The translations under genes and the position numbers were made by a program. The notes under the pieces were generated by a model. That model did not search any database, was not told the origin of the DNA, and saw only the letters and a program-made list of their open reading frames with translations. This document shows, piece by piece, positions 8,910 to 17,281 of a stretch of 64,000 bases of DNA (position 1 is the stretch's first letter; each line of letters begins with the position of its first letter). This stretch comes from Stappia sp. Its GTDB lineage: Bacteria; Pseudomonadota; Alphaproteobacteria; Rhizobiales; Stappiaceae. Where the stretch lies: contig PBLF01000009.1 in NCBI GenBank assembly GCA_002722295.1, forward strand, positions 152,164-216,163, in the 5' to 3' direction.

Positions 8910-10388
8910 TCAGGCGGCCGCGAGCTTTTCGGCATACATGCGCCGGTCGGCCAGTTCCAGAAGCTCGCCCACGGAGACCGTGTCGTCCGGGAAGCGCGCC
9001 GAGCCCACACTCGCTCTCACGTGAACGAGAGAGCCCTCGACCTCGAACGGTTCCGCGAGCGCGGAGTGCAGGCGCGCGGTGATCATGGGCCTGGTGTCCC
9101 CCTCACCACGGCAGGGCACGACCACGACGAACTCGTCCCCGCCAACCCGCGCGACCGTGTCCGAATGCCTGGTGTGGTCGCGCAACCGCTCGCCGATCGC
9201 GCAGAGGATCATGTCGCCGGCGGCATGACCATGGGTGTCGTTGACCGGCTTGAAGCCGTTCAGGTCGATGAAGAAGACCTCGAACCCTCGCCGGCGCGGG
9301 CCCGGACGGGCCGCAAGCCGGCGCAGCCGGCTTTCGAGAAGACGCCTGTTGGGCAGGCCCGTCAGGGGGTCATGCACGGCCATGTCCCGGGCACGCATCT
9401 GGAAATGGATCGCCAGAACCGCCAGCGTCACCAGCAGGAGGGTCACGCCGTAGCCGATGACACGTGCCACCGTGCCCTCGGTATCGGCACAACACGCCTC
9501 TGCCCGGGAAGTCCCGGCAAGGTTCCAGCGTCCGGCCGTCAGCATCACGGGCAGGCGTACGGCGTCCGAGGCGAAAAGGGCGGCGTCACCGAAGAGCACC
9601 TGTCCGACCCCGCCTGTCCGGCCCTGCTCCTGCAAGGCGAAACGATAGGCGGGATCGGTCTCCGTCAGGCCCGCGGACAAAAGCAGTGCATCGAGATCGA
9701 TCGTCACGGCCGCGACACCGCGCACCACGAGGGTTTCACGGGCGCTTCCGTCGGAAACGGGTCGCATGACAGGTGCAAGCGCAATCATGGTCCGGTTTCC
9801 GGCCGCGTCGTGTTCCGGTCCGAAAACCACGGCGGAACGTGTCCGGCGCGCGCGCATCACCGCCTCGCGCTCGCGCTCATCGGCGTGGTGGTCGTGCCCG
9901 AGTTGGGAGAGGTTTCCGTACAAAGGATAGACGAAGCGCACGGTGCGGTCCGGAGCCAGCGTCACCCGGACGACATGCGGATCCAGCGCCGCCATCTGTT
10001 CGGCGAAGCCCCGGAATTCGCGCGGCGTGAGGCTTTCGCTGAGTGCCGCGAAACTCGCGACCCCCTGGGCGAGCGAAACCGCCTGGCGCAGTTCGGACTC
10101 CAGACGGGCACGCAGTTCGGACAGACGCGACATCGTGTCGTGCTGCATCCGCTCGCGATGGGAGTCGGCAATAAGCCCGCCCACATAGCCGGTGAGCGAG
10201 ACTCCCAGGGTGGCCATCAGGATGCCCACGCTCAGCATGGCCAGGAGCGGCCGGATCCTGCGTCCCGCCCTCCTGATCCAGATCCCAGGTTTCAAACGTC
10301 CCCCCAGTTTCAGAGCCTCAGCGACGAGCGTCCCCCGACGCCCGGTCAAAACACCCCGGAGCCCGATGCCGGAACCGCCTGAAAACAC
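8910..10388 (-). CDS. Membrane diguanylate cyclase with periplasmic CHASE-like sensor and GGDEF domain
   Basis: Predicted to make cyclic di-GMP from two GTP. The 492-residue protein has a transmembrane helix at about 47-73, a periplasmic sensor of about 230 residues with CHASE-type features (ESLTPREFRGFAEQ, then VRFVYPLYGN), a second helix at about 307-329, and a GGDEF domain with an intact GGDEF signature at about 416-420. RHSD at about 407-410 fits the RxxD allosteric inhibition site, so product feedback is expected. GTG 10388 is chosen since GGAGGAGG lies eight bases upstream; the open frame upstream of it runs back through the cycM terminator and is not coding. The stimulus is unknown. 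It is a single-gene unit. Confidence 0.88.
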   Translation of the reverse strand: MFSGGSGIGLRGVLTGRRGTLVAEALKLGGRLKPGIWIRRAGRRIRPLLAMLSVGILMATLGVSLTGYVGGLIADSHRERMQHDTMSRLSELRARLESELRQAVSLAQGVASFAALSESLTPREFRGFAEQMAALDPHVVRVTLAPDRTVRFVYPLYGNLSQLGHDHHADEREREAVMRARRTRSAVVFGPEHDAAGNRTMIALAPVMRPVSDGSARETLVVRGVAAVTIDLDALLLSAGLTETDPAYRFALQEQGRTGGVGQVLFGDAALFASDAVRLPVMLTAGRWNLAGTSRAEACCADTEGTVARVIGYGVTLLLVTLAVLAIHFQMRARDMAVHDPLTGLPNRRLLESRLRRLAARPGPRRRGFEVFFIDLNGFKPVNDTHGHAAGDMILCAIGERLRDHTRHSDTVARVGGDEFVVVVPCRGEGDTRPMITARLHSALAEPFEVEGSLVHVRASVGSARFPDDTVSVGELLELADRRMYAEKLAAA

Positions 10389-10546
10389 GGAACCGACCTC
10401 CTCCCCGGGGACGTTGCGGAAGGAAGCTAGCAGCCTTTGCTTTCCGCTACGTTTACGCAATTCATCGGATGCGGTCCAAACGAGCATTCCGGGGTGCGTT
10501 GCGCCTGTCTTGCGAGGCAAAACGGGAGAACGCGCCTGCAAACACG

Positions 10547-10576
10547 AAAAAGGCCGGGCAAATTGCCCGGCCTTTC
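10547..10576 (-). terminator. Intrinsic terminator of cycM
   Basis: Near-perfect inverted repeat AAAGGCCGGGCA / TGCCCGGCCTTT around 10549-10574. Read on the minus strand it ends in TTTTTC. It lies 34 bases downstream of the cycM stop and isolates cycM from the diguanylate cyclase gene. Confidence 0.88.
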
Positions 10577-10609
10577 CCAACCTGTCGAAAATCGCGAGAC
10601 GCTTCCGGC

Positions 10610-11383
10610 TTACTGGGCCGGCGCGGTCTCGGTCTCTGCCGGCGTCTCTTCAGCGGCGGCGGGCGCCTCCTCAGCAGCCGGGGCCTCTTCAGCCGCCGGA
10701 GCTTCCTCGGTGGCGGGAGCCTCCTCTGCGGCCGGCGTCTCTGCGGCAGCCGGAGCCTCCTCTGCCGCAGGAGCCTGCTCAGCAGCGGGAGACTCTTCGC
10801 CGGCGGGTGCCTCCTCAGCAGCGGGAGCCTCGGGCTCGGGCAGCGGCTTCGGATTGTCGGAAAGCGTGCGCAGGTAGGCAATCAGATTGGCGCGGTCGCC
10901 AGGCTTGCGCATGCCCGCATAGCTCATGATCGTGCCGGAGACGACGTTCTTCGGCTTCTCGAGGAAATGATCGAGCTCCTCGTAGGTCCACTCGCCAACC
11001 TCGTCGCCGTAGGCAACCATGTCGCCGGAATAGCGGAAGTCGGCATGCGAACCCGGCTTGCGGCCGACAACTTCCCAAAGGCCGGGGCCGACCTTGTTGG
11101 TGCTGGCGGAAGAGAAGTCGTGACAGCTGGCGCAGGCGCGCGTCAGCTTCTCGCCGTCCTCGGCGGACGCGCTGGCGAGACGAACGGCAATCGGCTCGAC
11201 CTGCGGCTCCTCGGGCGCCTCGGTGGCTTCGCCGCCGTCATTCTCTGCCACGACGATCTCGTAGCCCGGCTTCTCCGGCGCATGGCTGGAGAAGATGATG
11301 TCGGACAGGAAGCCCAGGCCCATCGTCAGGACGAGGACAAAGAGGACCGCGCCGGCGATCGTGTTTAGCTTGGCAGAATTCAT
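10610..11383 (-). CDS. cycM: Membrane-anchored class I cytochrome c (CycM type) with Ala/Glu/Pro-rich tail
   Basis: Electron carrier that passes electrons from the bc1 complex to an aa3-type oxidase in rhizobia. The 257-residue protein has an uncleaved N-terminal anchor (about 8-30), a spacer rich in Glu/Pro, and a cytochrome c fold with haem site CASCH (Cys84, Cys87, His88) and the likely axial Met at about 153 (GTIMSYAGMRKP), then DRANLIAYLRTL. Residues about 186-257 are an imperfect repeat of PAAEEA units, an unusually long acidic tail. ATG 11383 matches the CycM N-terminus. It is divergent from kdsB, and cycM-kdsB-pheA is a known rhizobial order. Confidence 0.9.
   Translation of the reverse strand: MNSAKLNTIAGAVLFVLVLTMGLGFLSDIIFSSHAPEKPGYEIVVAENDGGEATEAPEEPQVEPIAVRLASASAEDGEKLTRACASCHDFSSASTNKVGPGLWEVVGRKPGSHADFRYSGDMVAYGDEVGEWTYEELDHFLEKPKNVVSGTIMSYAGMRKPGDRANLIAYLRTLSDNPKPLPEPEAPAAEEAPAGEESPAAEQAPAAEEAPAAAETPAAEEAPATEEAPAAEEAPAAEEAPAAAEETPAETETAPAQ
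10613..10828 (-). repeat. Low-complexity coding repeat (PAAEEA units)
   Basis: In-frame degenerate repeat inside cycM encoding about ten copies of a P-A-A/T-E-E-A/T/S-P-type hexamer, so the DNA repeats about every 18 bases. Such tracts vary in copy number between strains by slippage; that is an inference here. Confidence 0.75.
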
Positions 11384-11499
11384 TCCCGCTGGCTCCACCT
11401 TAAGAGTCTCTCGCGTGTCGTCTCCCGCGCGGTGGCCATGGCAACATGCCCCCGTGCATCGCAGCGCGTGGTGAAAAGTCGCCGGAACCTACAAAGTTT

Positions 11500-11527
11500 T
11501 TGACGCTCGTGTCCATAGGTTTAAAAG
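11500..11527 (+). promoter_or_regulatory. Probable sigma70-type promoter of kdsB-pheA
   Basis: TTGACG (11500-11505), 16-base spacer, TAAAAG (11522-11527), in a locally AT-rich patch. Transcription would begin near 11534, giving a leader of about 118 bases before kdsB. That leader holds a small hairpin, CGGGCA-TGT-TGCCCG, at about 11564-11580. Confidence 0.5.
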
Positions 11528-11651
11528 GGCTCTCGATGTTACAAATGATCGCACGCGCAAAGACGGGCATGTTGCCCGCCTTTCAGCCGGTCCTGCCCGC
11601 ACCGCGCAGGGACGGATGCAGACCGGCACGCGCGCCAGAAAAGGCCCGTTC

Positions 11652-12404
11652 GTGACCCGCGCACTCGTCATCATTCCCGCCCGCCGCGCGTCGACCCGCC
11701 TTCCCGACAAGCCGCTCGCCGACATTGCCGGACGCCCCATGATCGCCCATGTGGTCGACCAGGGGCTGGCGGCCGACATCGGACCGGTGGTGGTGGCTTG
11801 CGACGACCCGCTCATCCGCGATGCCGTAACGGCGGCCGGCGGGCGCGTGGTGCTGACAGATCCGGACCTGCCCTCGGGTTCCGACCGCGTCGAGGCGGCC
11901 GCGCGCGAAGTGGACCCCGACGGCGCGTTCGATGTGGTCCTGAACCTGCAGGGCGACGTGCCGCTGATCGATCCGGCCGCGATCCGCGCCGCTTTCGCTC
12001 CGCTCGAGGATCCGGCGGTGGACATCGGAACCATCGCGACGAAAATCCTCACCGAGGAAGGGCGAACCGATCCGGGCATGGTCAAGACGATCGGCACGCC
12101 GGTCGCGGAAAACCGGCTGCGGGCACTCTATTTCACGCGTGCGACCGCCCCGCACGGCCCCGGCGCGCTCTACCAGCATATCGGGCTCTATGCCTATCGC
12201 CGCGCGGCGCTCGCCCGGTTCGTGGCCCTGCCGCCCTCGCCGCTTGAAATGCGCGAGAACCTGGAACAGTTGCGCGCGCTCGAGGCGGGAATGCGCATCG
12301 ACGTAAGCCTGGTCGGCTCACGTCCGATGGACGTCAACACGCAGGCCGACCTCGAGGCCGTGCGCGCCATGCTCGGCCATCCCGCAACCGCTCCCAACTC
12401 CTGA
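11652..12404 (+). CDS. kdsB: 3-deoxy-manno-octulosonate cytidylyltransferase
   Basis: Activates Kdo with CTP to CMP-Kdo for lipopolysaccharide inner-core synthesis, in the cytoplasm. The 250-residue protein has the KdsB N-terminal nucleotide-binding signature IIPARRASTRLPDKPLADIAG, then LPSGSDRVEAA, LNLQGDVPLIDP and the C-terminal HIGLYAYRR and PLEMRENLEQLRALE motifs. GTG 11652 puts the start exactly at the family N-terminus and has AAAGG seven bases upstream; an ATG at 11616 with AGGG upstream would add twelve residues. The pheA gene follows after 21 bases, probably on the same transcript. Confidence 0.93.
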   Translation: MTRALVIIPARRASTRLPDKPLADIAGRPMIAHVVDQGLAADIGPVVVACDDPLIRDAVTAAGGRVVLTDPDLPSGSDRVEAAAREVDPDGAFDVVLNLQGDVPLIDPAAIRAAFAPLEDPAVDIGTIATKILTEEGRTDPGMVKTIGTPVAENRLRALYFTRATAPHGPGALYQHIGLYAYRRAALARFVALPPSPLEMRENLEQLRALEAGMRIDVSLVGSRPMDVNTQADLEAVRAMLGHPATAPNS

Positions 12405-12425
12405 CAAGCAGGCTGGTTTTCTCTC

Positions 12426-13316
12426 ATGTCGACACACAAGAAGATCGTCTTCCAGGGCGAACACGGCGCCAACTCGCACATGGCCTGCCGCGATGCCTTT
12501 CCCGACTACGAGGCCGTCCCCTGCGCGACGTTCGAGGACTGCTTCACCGCCCTGGAAAACGGCGAGGCGGATCTCGGCATGATCCCTGTGGAGAACTCGG
12601 TCGCGGGCCGGGTCGCGGACATCCATCACCTGCTTCCGCGTTCCACGCTCAACATCATCGGCGAATACTTCCTGCCGATCCGCTTCCAGCTCATGGGGCT
12701 GCCGGGCGCGCGGGTCGAGGATCTCAAGAGCGTGCAGAGCCATATCATGGCCCTCGGCCAGTGCCGAAAGATCATCCGGGACCTGGGCCTGGCCGCGATC
12801 ATCGGGGCCGACACGGCGGGCTCCGCGCGCCAGATCGCGGAACGCGGCGACATCACCGCCGCCGCGCTGGCGCCGGAGATGGCGGCCGAGGCCTATGGCC
12901 TGGAGATCCTGCGCCGGGACGTGGAGGACGCGGCCCACAACACCACGCGCTTCCTCATCCTCTCCCGGGAGCCGGTGCGCGCGCGCAACAACGGCCAGCC
13001 GATCATCACCACGTTCATCTTCCGGGTCCGCAACGTGCCCGCCGCGCTTTTCAAGGCACTCGGCGGCTTCGCCACCAACGGCGTCAACATGACGAAGCTG
13101 GAATCCTACCAGCTCGAGGGACAGTTCTTCGCCTCCATGTTCTATGCCGACGTGGAGGGCCATCCGGACGACCGGTCGGTCGCCCTGGCGCTTGAGGAAC
13201 TGGAGTTCTTCTGCGCCGAACTGAAGCTTCTGGGCGTCTATCCCGCCGCCCCGTTCCGCGACAAGATCCGCGAGCCCGAGGCCAACCGCGCCCTGCGCCC
13301 GACCCCTGGCATCTGA
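12426..13316 (+). CDS. pheA: Prephenate dehydratase
   Basis: Converts prephenate to phenylpyruvate in phenylalanine synthesis. A stand-alone dehydratase of 296 residues with no chorismate mutase domain: catalytic domain about 1-185 with FQGEHGANSHMA, IPVENSVAGRV and the catalytic-site TRF motif in NTTRFLIL, and a C-terminal ACT regulatory domain from about 197. The usual ESRP phenylalanine-binding motif of the ACT domain reads ESYQ here (KLESYQLEGQF), so feedback sensitivity may differ, though this form is common among alphaproteobacterial PheA as far as I recall. There is no strong Shine-Dalgarno; the start agrees with the family N-terminus. Confidence 0.93.
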   Translation: MSTHKKIVFQGEHGANSHMACRDAFPDYEAVPCATFEDCFTALENGEADLGMIPVENSVAGRVADIHHLLPRSTLNIIGEYFLPIRFQLMGLPGARVEDLKSVQSHIMALGQCRKIIRDLGLAAIIGADTAGSARQIAERGDITAAALAPEMAAEAYGLEILRRDVEDAAHNTTRFLILSREPVRARNNGQPIITTFIFRVRNVPAALFKALGGFATNGVNMTKLESYQLEGQFFASMFYADVEGHPDDRSVALALEELEFFCAELKLLGVYPAAPFRDKIREPEANRALRPTPGI

Positions 13317-13365
13317 CCCGCAAGCACGGCCACGCGCATCACACCAGAAAGGACTCCGCCTCCCG

Positions 13366-14367
13366 ATGACCGAAACGACCTTCGACGCGCTCTGCATCGG
13401 CAACGCCATCTGCGACGTCTTCGCCCACGTGGAGGAAGACTTTCTCGTCCAGCAGAACCTCGTGAAGGCCTCCATGCGCCTGATCGACACGGAAGAGGCG
13501 GTGCGCCTCTACGAACAGATGGGCCAGACGACCCGCATTTCCGGTGGCAGCGCCGGCAACACCGCCGCGGGCCTTGCCTCGCTCGGCGGCAAGGCCGCCT
13601 ATTTCGGCAAGGTCGCGCGCGACGAGATCGGCACGTCCTACCGCCATGACATGCGCGGCACGGGCGTTCATTTCGAAACGCCGGACCTTGTGGACGGACT
13701 GCCGACCGCCCGCTCGATGATCCTCATCACGCCGGACGGCGAGCGGACCATGAACACCTACCTGGGCGCCTGCGTCGAGCTGAGCGAGGCGGACATCGAT
13801 CCGCAGGTCGTCGGTGCCTCGGCAATCACCTACATGGAAGGCTACCTGTGGGATCCGCCCGCAGCCAAGCGCGCCTTCCTCAAGGCGGCCGAGATCGCAC
13901 ACGCCGCAAAGCGCAAGGTCAGCCTGACACTCTCCGACAGCTTCTGTGTCGACCGCTATCGCGACGAGTTCCTGGAGCTGTTGCGCAACGGCACGGTGGA
14001 CCTCCTCTTCGCCAACGAGCACGAGTTGAAGGCCCTCTACGAAACCTCCGACCTGGACAGCGCCATCTCCGCCGTGCGCGAGGACTGCGCGCTCACCGCG
14101 CTGACGCTCGGAGTCGAGGGCGCCATGGCCGTCTCGCGCGAGGAGACCGTGCACGTACCGGCCCAGGAGATCACCGATGTCGTCGACCTGACCGGCGCGG
14201 GCGACCTGTTCGCGGCCGGTTTCCTGTTTGCCCAGGCGCGCGACTACGACCTGGCCATGTCCGCCGAACTCGGCTGCCTGTGCGCCTCCAACGTGATCCG
14301 CCACGTCGGTGCCCGGCCGGAGCGTCCGCTGGCGCAGGTGGCCGCGGAGGAAGGCTTCAGCCTCTGA
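13366..14367 (+). CDS. PfkB-family sugar/nucleoside kinase, adenosine kinase-like
   Basis: Cytoplasmic ribokinase-superfamily kinase, 333 residues, usually annotated as adenosine kinase in Rhizobiales. The two PfkB signatures are present: the N-terminal glycine-rich segment SGGSAGNTAAGLASLGGKAAYFGK and the C-terminal DLTGAGDLFAAGFLF, whose Asp is the catalytic base. An internal TPDGERTMNTYLGA matches the substrate-lid region. The exact phosphate acceptor cannot be read from sequence. It lies 49 bases after pheA and ends at a strong terminator, so it may be cotranscribed with kdsB-pheA. Confidence 0.85.
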   Translation: MTETTFDALCIGNAICDVFAHVEEDFLVQQNLVKASMRLIDTEEAVRLYEQMGQTTRISGGSAGNTAAGLASLGGKAAYFGKVARDEIGTSYRHDMRGTGVHFETPDLVDGLPTARSMILITPDGERTMNTYLGACVELSEADIDPQVVGASAITYMEGYLWDPPAAKRAFLKAAEIAHAAKRKVSLTLSDSFCVDRYRDEFLELLRNGTVDLLFANEHELKALYETSDLDSAISAVREDCALTALTLGVEGAMAVSREETVHVPAQEITDVVDLTGAGDLFAAGFLFAQARDYDLAMSAELGCLCASNVIRHVGARPERPLAQVAAEEGFSL

Positions 14368-14393
14368 AAGCCCACGGCTACAGGGCATTCAAG

Positions 14394-14428
14394 AAAGGCG
14401 CCGGCGGGGACCCCTCCGGCGCCTTTTC
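14394..14428 (+). terminator. Bidirectional intrinsic terminator
   Basis: Stem AAAGGCGCCGG (14394-14404) / CCGGCGCCTTTT (14416-14427) with an 11-base loop, T-tracts on both strands. It separates the plus-strand kinase gene from the converging gpmA. Confidence 0.88.
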
Positions 14429-14454
14429 GTTTGTCGCGTCGAATGAAGCGCGAA

Positions 14455-15075
14455 TCAGTCCGCCAGGTCCTGCACCGAGGACACGGTGCCGTCCTCGTTG
14501 AGGCGATAGACGATCGGAACGCCCGTCGCCAGCTCGCGCTTGAGGATCTCGTCGGGCGTCAGGCCCTCGAGCTCCATCACCAGCGAGCGCAGGGAATTGC
14601 CGTGCGCCGCGACGATGACGCGCTTGCCGGACAGGACCTGCGGCAGGATCTGCTCGCGGTAGTAGGGCAGCACCCGCTCGGCCGTCATCTTAAGGCTCTC
14701 GCCTCCGGGAGGCGGCACATCGAAGGACCGGCGCCAGACGTGCACCTGCTCCTCGCCGAACTTCTCGCGCGCCTCGTCCTTGTTCATGCCCGTGAGATCG
14801 CCGTAGTCGCGCTCGTTCAGGGCCTGGTCCCGCACGGTTTCCAGACCCTGCTGGCCAAGCTCGTCGAGAATGAGCTTCAGCGTGTGCTGGGCACGGGTCA
14901 GGTCGGACGTATAGGCAAGGTCGAAGGCAAGCTTGAGCTCACGCAGCTTGGCACCGGCGGTCTTCGCCTCCTCGATGCCCTTCTCCGTCAGGTCCGGGTC
15001 CTTCCAGCCGGTGAACAGGTTCTTCAGGTTCCAGTCGCTCTGCCCGTGGCGAACGAGCACCAAGAGATGTTCCAT
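14455..15075 (-). CDS. gpmA: 2,3-bisphosphoglycerate-dependent phosphoglycerate mutase
   Basis: Interconverts 3- and 2-phosphoglycerate in glycolysis and gluconeogenesis. The 206-residue protein has the catalytic [10 protein letters not shown] motif at residues 7-16 (the phosphorylated His is residue 10), [42 protein letters not shown] and the second catalytic His in [14 protein letters not shown]. It is shorter than the E. coli enzyme (about 250), as is normal for alphaproteobacterial GpmA. It follows dapB by about 60 bases on the same strand and ends near a bidirectional terminator. Confidence 0.95.
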   Translation of the reverse strand: MEHLLVLVRHGQSDWNLKNLFTGWKDPDLTEKGIEEAKTAGAKLRELKLAFDLAYTSDLTRAQHTLKLILDELGQQGLETVRDQALNERDYGDLTGMNKDEAREKFGEEQVHVWRRSFDVPPPGGESLKMTAERVLPYYREQILPQVLSGKRVIVAAHGNSLRSLVMELEGLTPDEILKRELATGVPIVYRLNEDGTVSSVQDLAD

Positions 15076-15136
15076 GACGCGAGGTCTCCAGTTGAGGGGC
15101 GCCGAGGCGGCGCCGGAGCTGTGTGATCGGTCGGGC

Positions 15137-15949
15137 TCAGTCGGCCAGCCCGAGAACGTCGTCCATCGAGTACAGGCCGGGCTTGCGGTCGCGCGCCCAA
15201 AGCGCGGCCTTTACAGCGCCACGCGCGAAGATCTGCCTGTCCTGGGCGTGATGGGAGAGAGTGATCGTCTCGAGCGGCCCCGAGAACAGCACGCTGTGAT
15301 CGCCGATCACCGTGCCACCACGCAGGGTCGCGAAACCGATATCGCCACGCGGGCGCGGGCCCGTTATGCCGTCGCGCTGGCGCACCGAACGGGAGGCAAG
15401 ATCGATCTCGCGCCCTTCCGCCGCCGCCTCGCCGAGCAGCAGCGCGGTGCCGGACGGCGCATCGACCTTGTTCCGGTGGTGCATCTCCAGCACCTCGATA
15501 TCGAAATCCTCGTCGAGGGCCGCCGCCGCACGGCGCACGAGGGCGGCGAGCAGGTTGACGCCGAGGCTCATGTTGCCGGACTTGACCAGCCGGGCATGAC
15601 GGGCGGCCGGACGAATCGCCTCGACATCCTCATCGCTCATGCCCGTGGTTCCGATCACATGCACGATGCGTGCCTGGGCGGCGAGTTCGGCAAAGGCACG
15701 GGTCGCGGCCGGCGCGGTGAAGTCGAGCACGCCGTCACAGGCCGAAAAGACCGGCAGGGGATCATCCGTGACCTGCACGCCGAGCGGCTGCAGTCCCGCA
15801 AGCACGCCCGCATCCTGCCCCAGCGCCGGCGCGCCCTCACGCTCGACGGCGCCCGCAAGCTCGACACCGTCCATGTCGGCGATCGCACGCACAAGCGCAC
15901 CGCCCATGCGGCCCGCGGCCCCCACTACGGCAAGACGCATTGCCGACAT
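15137..15949 (-). CDS. dapB: 4-hydroxy-tetrahydrodipicolinate reductase
   Basis: Reduces hydroxy-tetrahydrodipicolinate with NAD(P)H in the lysine/diaminopimelate pathway. The 270-residue protein has the nucleotide-binding [14 protein letters not shown], the GTTGMS loop, and the catalytic segment [24 protein letters not shown] 15949 has GGAGAG just upstream and fits the family N-terminus; a second ATG at 15940 is also possible. It is first of a dapB-gpmA pair, an order known from rhizobia. Confidence 0.95.
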   Translation of the reverse strand: MSAMRLAVVGAAGRMGGALVRAIADMDGVELAGAVEREGAPALGQDAGVLAGLQPLGVQVTDDPLPVFSACDGVLDFTAPAATRAFAELAAQARIVHVIGTTGMSDEDVEAIRPAARHARLVKSGNMSLGVNLLAALVRRAAAALDEDFDIEVLEMHHRNKVDAPSGTALLLGEAAAEGREIDLASRSVRQRDGITGPRPRGDIGFATLRGGTVIGDHSVLFSGPLETITLSHHAQDRQIFARGAVKAALWARDRKPGLYSMDDVLGLAD

Positions 15950-16117
15950 CGCTCTCTCCGCTTTCCTGTCCAGCCTGTCCATCTCATTGCGCGGTATAGC
16001 AGGTTGACCGGCAGGCGCAACGCCGCCACGGGCAACGGCCGGGCGACCGCAAGCGGCTTGTAACAACCGATTCGCTCGGTCACAATCGCCAGGTGGCGAT
16101 CATGATGGGGGAGCAGC

Positions 16118-17281
16118 TTGCGCCAACTGGCCCGCAGCACGGCTGGAGTGCTTCTGGTTGCGATGCTTGCCCTTGGTTCAGGGCCAGGCGGTGGGCCGGA
16201 ACGGGCTCGGGCGGAAGACGGTTCATCCGCCCCCGTGTCGGCCTCGGTTTCTCTCGACGAATTCTGGTCCCTTTCCGAATATGTCGCCCGTCACCCCGGC
16301 GAACAGGAGCGCGGCGAACGCTTCGCGACCCGCGTGGCAACACCGCCCGCACCGCCGGGCCCGGCCGGCGGAAGCGTGCGCATCGCTCTCGTGTACCCGG
16401 TCCTGCAGACATCGAGCTCCTGGCGGCGGACCCGGTCAACGATCCGGCAGCGCCTGGAACGCCTTGGCGTCGACGTCGAGATCAAGGCCTATCTTTCCCA
16501 TCCAGGCACGGAACTTCGCACCCAGGCCGAACAGATCGCGGCCGCGGTCGAAACCGATCCCGACTATCTCGTCTTCACGGTGGAATCCTTCCGCCACCGC
16601 CAGGTCATCGAGCGCCTCATTTCCCGGAAGCGCCCGAAGGTCATCCTCGACGGTCTCACGACACCGGTCAGGACCTGGGGGGAAACACAGCCCTTTCTCT
16701 ATGTCGGGTTCAACGACGCCCGGTCCAGCCGGCTGCTCGTCCGGAACTTCCTCAGCAACAGGCCCGGCCCCGAGCGCTACGCGATCTTCTACGCGGGGCA
16801 GAACGCGATGCACCGGACCCAGGGCGAACTCATCCGGCTTGCGCTGGCAGGCGAGAGCGAAAAGGTCCTGGCAGCACGGTATTATGTGGGCTCGGACCGG
16901 AACCGCGCCCGTCGCGCGGCCATCGATCTGCTCTCGCGCGACAGCGAGATCGGCTTCATCTTCTCGACCTCGAGCGAAATCGCGCTCGGTGTCGATGACG
17001 CGATAGCGGAACTCGGGCTCACAGAGAGGGTCTCGACCAATGGATGGGGAGCAACGCCGGCGGAACTGGAACGCCTGCGGAAAGGGCGGCTCGACGCGAC
17101 ACTGATGCCCATGTCGGACGAAACGGGGATCGCCATTGCCGAGGCGATAGCGCTGGATCTGGCCGGCCGCGCCGAGGATGTGCCGCAGGTCTTCGCGGCG
17201 CATTCCGTGCTGCTTGACCGGACCGCCACCCGCAAGCAGATCGCGGCCTTGAAGCGGAGGGCGTTCCGCTACTCGCGATGA
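16118..17281 (+). CDS. LuxP-like periplasmic binding protein (putative AI-2-type or sugar signal receptor)
   Basis: A 387-residue protein with a Sec leader (cleavage near ERARAED) and a type I periplasmic binding fold. Against my memory of Vibrio harveyi LuxP it aligns over nearly the whole mature length: VYPVLQTSSSW at 92-102, TTPVRTWGETQPFLYVGF at 181-198, NGWGATPAEL at 308-317, DETGIAIAEAI at 334-344, and the C-terminal KRRAFRYS. Residues at the LuxP ligand pocket: Gln97, Ser99, Trp102, Ser285 and Trp310 match LuxP Gln77, Ser79, Trp82, Ser265 and Trp289. Positions of Asn159, Arg215, Thr266, Asp267 and Arg310 read Gly179, Gln235, Ser286, Glu287 and Pro331. The TTG start has GGGGGAG four bases upstream. 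The stop overlaps the next start as ATGA. It most likely delivers a small-molecule signal to the coupled membrane protein. Confidence 0.8.
   Translation: MRQLARSTAGVLLVAMLALGSGPGGGPERARAEDGSSAPVSASVSLDEFWSLSEYVARHPGEQERGERFATRVATPPAPPGPAGGSVRIALVYPVLQTSSSWRRTRSTIRQRLERLGVDVEIKAYLSHPGTELRTQAEQIAAAVETDPDYLVFTVESFRHRQVIERLISRKRPKVILDGLTTPVRTWGETQPFLYVGFNDARSSRLLVRNFLSNRPGPERYAIFYAGQNAMHRTQGELIRLALAGESEKVLAARYYVGSDRNRARRAAIDLLSRDSEIGFIFSTSSEIALGVDDAIAELGLTERVSTNGWGATPAELERLRKGRLDATLMPMSDETGIAIAEAIALDLAGRAEDVPQVFAAHSVLLDRTATRKQIAALKRRAFRYSR

Noticed and set aside
10613..10828. CRISPR-like or satellite repeat
   Set aside because: The periodicity is in frame, about 18 bases, and encodes the PAAEEA tail of CycM; there are no spacers.
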